NCBI GenBank assembly: GCA_025999455.1
Contig: AP024683.1
Span: forward strand, 2,854,451 to 2,918,450
Reading direction: 5' to 3'
Source: Geminicoccaceae bacterium
GTDB taxonomy: Bacteria > Pseudomonadota > Alphaproteobacteria > Geminicoccales > Geminicoccaceae
DNA: 64,000 bases
The translations under genes and the position numbers were made by a program. Under the pieces are notes generated by a model. That model worked only from the letters and a program-made list of their open reading frames with translations. It was not told the origin of the DNA and made no database searches. This document shows positions 39,408 through 48,200 of this stretch, piece by piece. Position 1 is the first letter of the stretch, and the number at the start of each line of letters is the position of its first letter.

Positions 39408-40732
39408 TGCAGGGCGACGTCGTCCGGCGCCTCACCGCCATCCCCCTGACCCCGATCCACGTGGGCGACGGCTCGGTCCTCGCGGCCGAAGAGTGGCGGC
39501 TCGGCCGGGACGACCGGCTCGAGCGCTTTTCGCCCGCGGCCGTGTTGCGCAGCGCCCCGGAGGACACCCGCTCCGACTACGTTCGCGCCCTCGAACAGGG
39601 CCGGCTCAAGGAGGCGCAAGGCATCTTGAGGAACGCGGTCCGTCCCGAGCACGTCCTCGAGCGGATCGCCGTGGGCCCGGCCGCGCTCGACGAGCTGCGC
39701 CAGTCGATCGCCAACCCGCTCCGCCGCGGCGACATCCGGCCGATGATCCGCACGGGCGGCCGGCCTTTTCTCCCCGGCTCCTCGATCAAGGGGGCACTCC
39801 GCACCGCGCTCCTCTCGAGCCTCGTGCCGCAGCACCGGGCCGCGATCGACTCCCTCAAGGAGCGCCACCGGACCCCGCGGGGCACGATCGCCTCGCGCGC
39901 GAGCAACGAGGTCCAGGCCCTCCTCCTGCGCCACCGGAACCCCGATCAGGACCCGTTCCGGTTCGTCGAGGTCTCGGACCTCCTCCTGCCCCCCGACTCG
40001 ACCCGGATCGACCGGGTCGTGAACTGGCGGCCCCGCCGGCTCCTGCCCCGCGGTGCGGCACAGCCGGCCGAGAAGATGCAGATGATCTTCGAGCGCGTTC
40101 TTTGTTGGGCCGACGGCGGCGCGCTCCTTTGGCCCACCCTCGAGATCCGCATCGAGGAGGGCACCCTGGCCGAGGCCTGCCGGCGCGATCCGGACCGCCG
40201 GAAGACCCCGAGCTTCGCCTTGCGCGCGGCCTCCTTGTGGAAAGCCGTGAACGACTTCCACTGGAAGCTCCTGGACGAAGAGCGCCGGCGCTTCTTCGAG
40301 GGCGAAGGGGACATCCTCGAGAACCTCACGCGTGCCTTCACCCTCCGCCTCGTGGACGGCACGCCGTTGCCCGAGGCCGAGCTCCGCGCCCGGCCGGACG
40401 TGCTGCTCCTGCGCCTCGGCCGCTTCGGCCAGTTCGAATCGAAGAGCCTCGAAGGCGTGCGCGAGGGCTGGAACGCGCAGGCCAAGCCCCCGCGCGGGAT
40501 GAGGGAAGGCAACACCCGCAACCTCGCCAAGCTCGGCGAAGCGGGGCCGCTGCTCCCCTTCGGCTGGCTCCTCCTCCTGCCCGAGGAGCTCGCCGAAAAG
40601 CTCGCCGCCCCGCCGGCGCCCGCGCCGCGGCCCCGGCGAACGCGCCCCGCACCACCCCGACCGCCGGCCGCCGCGCCTTCTACGAGGGCGAAGAGGTCCG
40701 CGTGCGGCAGCGGAGTGGTGGCGAGGTGCTGA
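39407..40732 (+). CDS. csm5: Csm5, crRNA 3'-end RAMP subunit, probable frameshift at the C terminus
   Basis: The RAMP core is clear: IPLTPIHVGDG at the start, then IRTGGRPFLPGSSIKGALRT and RGTIASRASNEVQALLL. Csm5 sits at the crRNA 3' end and is needed for its maturation. The open frame ends at 40732 with a low-complexity Pro/Arg tail (441 residues). The -1 frame from about 40640 to 40791 instead reads a sensible SH3-like end (RRAFYEGEEVRV, then TEWVDESAIEWR) and stops three bases before the next gene. One missing base in the C/G-rich stretch 40612-40640 would join them, giving about 461 residues. Sequencing error, real mutation or -1 slip cannot be told apart here. Confidence 0.9.
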   Translation: MQGDVVRRLTAIPLTPIHVGDGSVLAAEEWRLGRDDRLERFSPAAVLRSAPEDTRSDYVRALEQGRLKEAQGILRNAVRPEHVLERIAVGPAALDELRQSIANPLRRGDIRPMIRTGGRPFLPGSSIKGALRTALLSSLVPQHRAAIDSLKERHRTPRGTIASRASNEVQALLLRHRNPDQDPFRFVEVSDLLLPPDSTRIDRVVNWRPRRLLPRGAAQPAEKMQMIFERVLCWADGGALLWPTLEIRIEEGTLAEACRRDPDRRKTPSFALRAASLWKAVNDFHWKLLDEERRRFFEGEGDILENLTRAFTLRLVDGTPLPEAELRARPDVLLLRLGRFGQFESKSLEGVREGWNAQAKPPRGMREGNTRNLAKLGEAGPLLPFGWLLLLPEELAEKLAAPPAPAPRPRRTRPAPPRPPAAAPSTRAKRSACGSGVVARC

Positions 40733-40791
40733 TCGAGTTCCCGGGCGGCGACACCGAGTGGGTCGACGAATCCGCCATCGAGTGGAGGTGA
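40669..40791 (+). other. Out-of-frame C-terminal tail of csm5
   Basis: This stretch has codon use like its neighbours and encodes GRRAFYEGEEVRVRQRSGG followed by a short beta-rich end with TEWVDES, in the -1 frame relative to the csm5 body. It has no start codon or ribosome-binding site of its own. Its stop lies three bases before the Csm6-like ATG, the spacing expected of an intact csm5 end. Confidence 0.6.
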
Positions 40792-40793
40792 GC

Positions 40794-42137
40794 ATGCCCG
40801 CCCCCGACGCCGCCCAGGTCCGGACCGTTCTCCTCTGCACGGTCGGCGGCAGCCCCGACCCGATCGTCAAGGCGATCGAGGCCCGCCGTCCCGACCGTGT
40901 CGTCTTCCTCTGCACCGGCCCGTCCGGAACGAATCCGGGCTCGCGCGTCCAGGTCGAGGGGCCGGTGCCGGCACCGCCCACGCCGCCCCCTCGCCCCGAC
41001 CGGCCGCACGATCCACGCCCGATCCCCGAGCGCGCCGGCCTCGCTCCCGGCTCCTGGGAGGTCGTCGAGGTCCCGGCCGACGATCCGGACACCGTCTTCT
41101 GGCGCTGCCGGCAGCTCCTGCGCCGGCTGCGCGCCGAGCGGGCGACCCGCGAGGCGCGGGTCTGGGTCGACTACACGGGCGGCACCAAGAGCATGACGGC
41201 GGGGCTCCTGGCCGCCGCGATCGGCCTCGACGATGCGACCCGCCCGCAGCTCGTCACGGGCGAACGGGCCGACCTCGTCCAGGTCCGCGGCGGGACCGAG
41301 CGCACGGTCGAGGTCCCGGTCGACGCCATGCTCGCCGACCGCGTCCTCGCCCAGGCCGAAGCGCTCTGGGGCCGCTACGCCTATGCCGCCGCCGCGGCCC
41401 TTCTGGAGCCGGTCGCGAAGAGCCTCGCCATCGCCGAGGGTGCCCCCGCGGATCTCCGCGAGCTCGTGAGCCGGGCGCTGCGCGCGTCCGAGCTCCTGGC
41501 CGCCTGGGACCGGCTCGACCACGCGGGTGCGCTGCAGCTTCTTCGCGAGCATCGGCTCGCCTCGACCACGCTGCTGCGGCCCTACGACCATCCGCTGCGC
41601 AAGCTCGCCGCCCCCGACAGGCGGATGCCGCTCCTCCTCCTCGATCTCTGGCACAACGCCCTGCGACGGGCCGCGACGGGCGCCTTCGACGACGCGGTCG
41701 CCCGCTGCTACCGGCTGGTCGAGGCGACCGCCCAGCATCTCTTGGCCTCCCGGTTCGGGATCGACACGGGCCGGCTCGAGCCGAGCCGCTTCGTCGAGCG
41801 CCTGCCCGAGCGCGAACGGCCGGCCTGGTCCACCCGCAAGGTGGCGGGGCTGCTCGACGCCTGGCGTCTGTTTTTCTGGCTGGTGCCCGAGGACGATCCG
41901 ATCCGCCACGCGTTGCGCGCCGAGCGGCCCGACGGCAACCCCATGGCGCAGCTCCAGGCCTGGCTCGAGACGCGCAACTATTCGCTGTTCGCGCACGGTT
42001 TCGCGCCGGTCGGCCGCGACGGCTTCGAGGAGGTGCGGCGCTGGATGGAGCGCTTTTGGCTCGATGCGATCTGGCCGCAGCTCGGCTCGAAGGAGGGGCT
42101 CGCTCAATTGCCGACAAGCTTGTCGGGCTTGACGTAG
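40794..42137 (+). CDS. Csm6-like CARF-HEPN protein, TIGR02710 family
   Basis: The 447-residue protein has an N-terminal CARF domain: VLLCTVGGSPDPIVKAIEA at 12-30, and the ligand-loop motif WVDYTGGTKSMTAG around 124-137. The C-terminal helical domain ends with the HEPN RNase motif R-x6-H at Arg394 to His401 (RNYSLFAHGF). This is the TIGR02710 group. When Cas10 makes cyclic oligoadenylate, such proteins become non-specific RNases that slow or kill the cell. The ATG lies directly after csm5. The stop codon is ten bases past a 16-bp palindrome, and the CRISPR leader begins there. Confidence 0.87.
   Translation: MPAPDAAQVRTVLLCTVGGSPDPIVKAIEARRPDRVVFLCTGPSGTNPGSRVQVEGPVPAPPTPPPRPDRPHDPRPIPERAGLAPGSWEVVEVPADDPDTVFWRCRQLLRRLRAERATREARVWVDYTGGTKSMTAGLLAAAIGLDDATRPQLVTGERADLVQVRGGTERTVEVPVDAMLADRVLAQAEALWGRYAYAAAAALLEPVAKSLAIAEGAPADLRELVSRALRASELLAAWDRLDHAGALQLLREHRLASTTLLRPYDHPLRKLAAPDRRMPLLLLDLWHNALRRAATGAFDDAVARCYRLVEATAQHLLASRFGIDTGRLEPSRFVERLPERERPAWSTRKVAGLLDAWRLFFWLVPEDDPIRHALRAERPDGNPMAQLQAWLETRNYSLFAHGFAPVGRDGFEEVRRWMERFWLDAIWPQLGSKEGLAQLPTSLSGLT
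42111..42126. promoter_or_regulatory. Perfect 16-bp palindrome at the array side of the csm6-like gene
   Basis: CCGACAAGCTTGTCGG is a perfect palindrome inside the last codons of the Csm6-like gene, about 147 bases before the first CRISPR repeat. A 15-of-16 copy lies at 55133-55148, beyond the other end of the array. A dyad with no loop suggests a homodimeric DNA-binding protein rather than a terminator. Confidence 0.5.
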
Positions 42138-42272
42138 GCGCTATTCTGTGGGCGGTGCCGCGGGGCGCTCCACAGCCGAGGGTTGCATGGCAGCCAACTT
42201 TCTCGCCCGCTGTGGATTTTGGAATCGTGAATCGGAACCCTTTGTCCCGTCTCGTTTTTTCGAGGGGGGTCC
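42138..42272 (+). promoter_or_regulatory. CRISPR leader
   Basis: The 135 non-coding bases between the Csm6-like stop and the first repeat are less GC-rich than the flanks and include TTTTTT within CTCGTTTTTTCGAG. Repeats on this side are intact while the far-end repeat is mutated, so this is the leader, the array is transcribed rightwards and new spacers enter here. No certain promoter hexamers could be fixed. Confidence 0.75.
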
Positions 42273-45200
42273 CTTCAGCTCTCTGCCCTGACGAAGAAGG
42301 GATTAAGACTGCCGAGCTTGTACGGGTGCCGGCCCTCGACGTCTTCAGCTCTCTGCCCTGACGAAGAAGGGATTAAGACGTAACGTCGCAGCGACGTTAC
42401 GGACCGTAACGCCGCCTTCAGCTCTCTGCCCTGACGAAGAAGGGATTAAGACTCGACGCTCTTCTCCATCGTCAAACATATGGGCGTACTTCAGCTCTCT
42501 GCCCTGACGAAGAAGGGATTAAGACGCCGCGCGGCCAGCGACCGCGCCGCCCGGAGGCGCTTCAGCTCTCTGCCCTGACGAAGAAGGGATTAAGACCCAC
42601 CTCGGGCGCCGGCTCATAGCCGGCCGCCCGCTTCAGCTCTCTGCCCTGACGAAGAAGGGATTAAGACCCCGCGCCGTCCGCAAGCTCGCGACGATGCACA
42701 ACCCTTCAGCTCTCTGCCCTGACGAAGAAGGGATTAAGACGTAACCGTTGGCGTGCACCAGCACGCACAACCGGGCTTCAGCTCTCTGCCCTGACGAAGA
42801 AGGGATTAAGACGCCGCGCCGGCCGGCGTTGGTTGCGTCTCCCCGCCTTCAGCTCTCTGCCCTGACGAAGAAGGGATTAAGACCGCCGATCTCCTCCGCC
42901 ACGACGTCGGCGTCCTTCTTCAGCTCTCTGCCCTGACGAAGAAGGGATTAAGACGCGATGTCGTCCTCGAACCTGCACCGCAGGCCGGCCTTCAGCTCTC
43001 TGCCCTGACGAAGAAGGGATTAAGACGCGAGCACGCGCCAGCAACTCATTCGCGGCCGCTCTTCAGCTCTCTGCCCTGACGAAGAAGGGATTAAGACCCT
43101 ACCGTGAAGGAGATCGCAACTTGTTTGCCGGCTTCAGCTCTCTGCCCTGACGAAGAAGGGATTAAGACTGCATCTGCACTCTTCCACGCCGCCGTCCCGC
43201 GCTTCAGCTCTCTGCCCTGACGAAGAAGGGATTAAGACAGCGGGTCAGCATCCGGCCGATCATCACGGCCGCCTTCAGCTCTCTGCCCTGACGAAGAAGG
43301 GATTAAGACACCGCCGACTTCTCCAGCTCGTCGGCCTGCCGATCTTCAGCTCTCTGCCCTGACGAAGAAGGGATTAAGACTCTTTATCCGGCTGCCCCTA
43401 CGCCTCTAACGGGCCTTCAGCTCTCTGCCCTGACGAAGAAGGGATTAAGACCTCTTGCGGCTCGATTGTCCAATCCGGTTGCGGCCTTCAGCTCTCTGCC
43501 CTGACGAAGAAGGGATTAAGACAGAGCCGCCGCGATGGCCTTCTTGACGACCGGCTTCAGCTCTCTGCCCTGACGAAGAAGGGATTAAGACCTGTCGGAT
43601 GGTCGGCAGGTTGGCGATGGCAAATACCTTCAGCTCTCTGCCCTGACGAAGAAGGGATTAAGACCGCCTTCTCGGCACGCTCTAGCACCACCCGAACCCT
43701 TCAGCTCTCTGCCCTGACGAAGAAGGGATTAAGACACATCACCTTTGAAGAACCTGTACCATTTCTTCACTTCAGCTCTCTGCCCTGACGAAGAAGGGAT
43801 TAAGACGGTGCGTCCGGCGAATATTAGGTCGCTCGATGTCCTTCAGCTCTCTGCCCTGACGAAGAAGGGATTAAGACTTCAGCTCTTCCGCGCATTCACG
43901 CGCCGCCGCGATCTTCAGCTCTCTGCCCTGACGAAGAAGGGATTAAGACGGCGCCGACAATGTCGCCGCGATTGACGATCGCCTTCAGCTCTCTGCCCTG
44001 ACGAAGAAGGGATTAAGACGAGGTCGACGACGTAGGCATCCGACGCCGTGGCGGCTTCAGCTCTCTGCCCTGACGAAGAAGGGATTAAGACACATCGTCT
44101 GTATCGAGTTCGAGGATTGGCCTCTTCAGCTCTCTGCCCTGACGAAGAAGGGATTAAGACACCGCGATGTCACGACATTCATCCGCCGCGCGGCCTTCAG
44201 CTCTCTGCCCTGACGAAGAAGGGATTAAGACCGAAGCCGCCGCAGAAGCCCCGAGGCTCGCCACCTTCAGCTCTCTGCCCTGACGAAGAAGGGATTAAGA
44301 CGCCGAGCAACACGAGATCCCCGCGGAACCGCTGCCTTCAGCTCTCTGCCCTGACGAAGAAGGGATTAAGACGGGTCGGCACGGCCCCTGCCGTCGCCGA
44401 CCCGCACCGCTTCAGCTCTCTGCCCTGACGAAGAAGGGATTAAGACGCCTGCTGCTCCCGCAGCTCGGCGGCCAGGCCGTGCTTCAGCTCTCTGCCCTGA
44501 CGAAGAAGGGATTAAGACGCCGCGTCCGCGCGCAGCGCCGCGCGCCCATCCGCCTTCAGCTCTCTGCCCTGACGAAGAAGGGATTAAGACGTCAGGCCGC
44601 CTGCTGCTCCCGCAGCTCGGCGGCCCTTCAGCTCTCTGCCCTGACGAAGAAGGGATTAAGACGATCGTAACCACGGCAACCCCGAACGGACTCCACCCTT
44701 CAGCTCTCTGCCCTGACGAAGAAGGGATTAAGACGATCAGGGCGGAGCAGGCGAGCGCCACCTCGGGCTTCAGCTCTCTGCCCTGACGAAGAAGGGATTA
44801 AGACCCACGAGCAGCCGGTCCAAATCGGCCCTGGTATGCCTTCAGCTCTCTGCCCTGACGAAGAAGGGATTAAGACCTCGAGGCGGTGAGCCATTCGCAT
44901 CGCGTAACAGCTTCAGCTCTCTGCCCTGACGAAGAAGGGATTAAGACTGCAGAGCACGACGAGCTCCCTCTGCGACGCCTCCTTCAGCTCTCTGCCCTGA
45001 CGAAGAAGGGATTAAGACCCCCCGGCTGGCCCAACAGCAAAAGGGCCCGGGCCTTCAGCTCTCTGCCCTGACGAAGAAGGGATTAAGACGAGCGACCGCG
45101 AGCAGCGAATCGAGGCGCGGTTCCTTCAGCTCTCTGCCCTGACGAAGAAGGGATTAAGACTGCGCCGGGACCGTGCGCGTGGGCGCGAAGTACAGCTTCA

Positions 45201-48200
45201 GCTCTCTGCCCTGACGAAGAAGGGATTAAGACCCGCATCCAGATCGACCATTTGCCTCCTTCCACGCTTCAGCTCTCTGCCCTGACGAAGAAGGGATTAA
45301 GACGTCACCGCAGCGCTTGATCAGCGCCGTCCACCCGGCTTCAGCTCTCTGCCCTGACGAAGAAGGGATTAAGACCTCTTCCATCGCCGACAGCTTCTCC
45401 TGCATCTGCCTTCAGCTCTCTGCCCTGACGAAGAAGGGATTAAGACCCCACTGCTTATGAAATATTGCCGCGCCCTTTGCTTCAGCTCTCTGCCCTGACG
45501 AAGAAGGGATTAAGACATCAGGCAACCCCGCGAGCCACACGTCGAGCCGCTCTTCAGCTCTCTGCCCTGACGAAGAAGGGATTAAGACCGTCCACCCGGC
45601 GGGAACGTCCTCGCCGTCCTGGCTTCAGCTCTCTGCCCTGACGAAGAAGGGATTAAGACCGCTCGACTTGCTCAGACTCCCAGTCATAGCCGGCTTCAGC
45701 TCTCTGCCCTGACGAAGAAGGGATTAAGACAAGTCGAGGAGGAGAGCCTCGACGGCGTCGACGGCTTCAGCTCTCTGCCCTGACGAAGAAGGGATTAAGA
45801 CTGCAGCTGGACGTATAGGTGCGCCGCGTTGAGCCTTCAGCTCTCTGCCCTGACGAAGAAGGGATTAAGACACGAACTTCTCGGGCTTGTGCCTGGCGGA
45901 ACGGCTTCAGCTCTCTGCCCTGACGAAGAAGGGATTAAGACCATATTCGCAATGCGGGTACCGTGGCTTGCGGAACCTTCAGCTCTCTGCCCTGACGAAG
46001 AAGGGATTAAGACACCGACGCCGGCGTGCACTGCGCAAGATCCGGCCCTTCAGCTCTCTGCCCTGACGAAGAAGGGATTAAGACGGCGCGTTCCCCAAGA
46101 AAATTTCGACGTAGTCACGCCTTCAGCTCTCTGCCCTGACGAAGAAGGGATTAAGACCCTTCGCAACTGCAGGCGCTGCACCGGCCGCCCTTCAGCTCTC
46201 TGCCCTGACGAAGAAGGGATTAAGACCGAACGTCTGCCGCGGCGCCTTCACACCCCGCTTCTCTTCAGCTCTCTGCCCTGACGAAGAAGGGATTAAGACA
46301 GCTCTCGGCATGCAACTGATCACAAATGACGCTCTTCAGCTCTCTGCCCTGACGAAGAAGGGATTAAGACCCAGCGCGGCGCGCGACGCTGTCCATCATC
46401 TCCCTTCAGCTCTCTGCCCTGACGAAGAAGGGATTAAGACAGCTAACGCCATGCGCTTTCACGTACTGCCCTTCCTTCAGCTCTCTGCCCTGACGAAGAA
46501 GGGATTAAGACCAGCCGCGCGCCCCGCGCGATCGCGCGATCGAGCCCGCTTCAGCTCTCTGCCCTGACGAAGAAGGGATTAAGACGGCCCTCCACGAGCG
46601 CCGCTCGATCCACCATGTCTTCAGCTCTCTGCCCTGACGAAGAAGGGATTAAGACGCCTCGACCGCGTCGGGCGCCTTGTCGAGCTCGTCCTTCAGCTCT
46701 CTGCCCTGACGAAGAAGGGATTAAGACATCGCCGACAGCTTCTCCTGCATCTGCACTCCCGACTTCAGCTCTCTGCCCTGACGAAGAAGGGATTAAGACT
46801 TTGTCGAACCTAATAGTTCCGGTCCAGACCGGCCTTCAGCTCTCTGCCCTGACGAAGAAGGGATTAAGACTCCGGGCCGCCGCCAGTCTCGACGAGGCGG
46901 CGGCGCTTCAGCTCTCTGCCCTGACGAAGAAGGGATTAAGACGATCTCGCGGCAGAGCGCGCGCGGATCGACACGCTCTTCAGCTCTCTGCCCTGACGAA
47001 GAAGGGATTAAGACTTCGCATCGCGTAACAGTTCTTGCAGCCGGCGCCTTCAGCTCTCTGCCCTGACGAAGAAGGGATTAAGACCCGGTATCCTCGGCCG
47101 CAGCCGGGATCGGCGCCTCGCTTCAGCTCTCTGCCCTGACGAAGAAGGGATTAAGACGCCGCGACGTCGATGCCCTGCACGAGGTCGTCGGCCTTCAGCT
47201 CTCTGCCCTGACGAAGAAGGGATTAAGACCCAGGCCGTGGACATAATAGTCCACGACCTCCTCGCTTCAGCTCTCTGCCCTGACGAAGAAGGGATTAAGA
47301 CAACGATGCGCATTACTTCCACGTCTGTCTCCCTCCTTCAGCTCTCTGCCCTGACGAAGAAGGGATTAAGACGCCACGCCTCGCAAACGATGCGCATGAC
47401 TTCCATGCCTTCAGCTCTCTGCCCTGACGAAGAAGGGATTAAGACGTTCCCCTCGTCCGTCAGGTTCTCGTCGCCCATCACCTTCAGCTCTCTGCCCTGA
47501 CGAAGAAGGGATTAAGACCGGCGGCCAGGCCGTGGACATAATAGTCCACGACCCTTCAGCTCTCTGCCCTGACGAAGAAGGGATTAAGACCCCGGCCCCC
47601 CTCTCAGGCCGCCTGCTGCTCCCGCTTCAGCTCTCTGCCCTGACGAAGAAGGGATTAAGACGCGCTCTAGCGAGCGCCTCGGCCAGCGCGGTCTCTTCAG
47701 CTCTCTGCCCTGACGAAGAAGGGATTAAGACCGGGCCGCCGCCAGTCGCGACGAGGCGGCGGCGCCTTCAGCTCTCTGCCCTGACGAAGAAGGGATTAAG
47801 ACGTCGCGCGGTAGCGCGGCCCGGCCCCCCTCTCAGCTTCAGCTCTCTGCCCTGACGAAGAAGGGATTAAGACGGGCGGCCCCGGTTGCGTTGCCCCGGC
47901 GCGGCGGCTTCAGCTCTCTGCCCTGACGAAGAAGGGATTAAGACAATAGTCCACGACCTCATCGAGGTCACGCCCGCCTTCAGCTCTCTGCCCTGACGAA
48001 GAAGGGATTAAGACGGTCGAGCCACCAGAGCCTCACGCCGGCCGCGACCTTCAGCTCTCTGCCCTGACGAAGAAGGGATTAAGACATGCGCATGACTTCC
48101 ATGCGCCATCTCCCTCGGCTTCAGCTCTCTGCCCTGACGAAGAAGGGATTAAGACTCGTGCGCCGGCGGTGCCTTTGGCGGCATTTCTTCTTCAGCTCTC

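Noticed and set aside
42129-42157. A TTGACG hexamer at the csm6-like stop as -35 box of a leader promoter
   Set aside because: No -10-like hexamer lies at 16-18 bases. The nearby TATTCT is only seven bases downstream.
43878-43914. A spacer that begins TTCAGCTCT, like the repeat start
   Set aside because: After nine bases it diverges completely and has normal spacer length, so it is not a partial repeat; chance or microhomology is enough.
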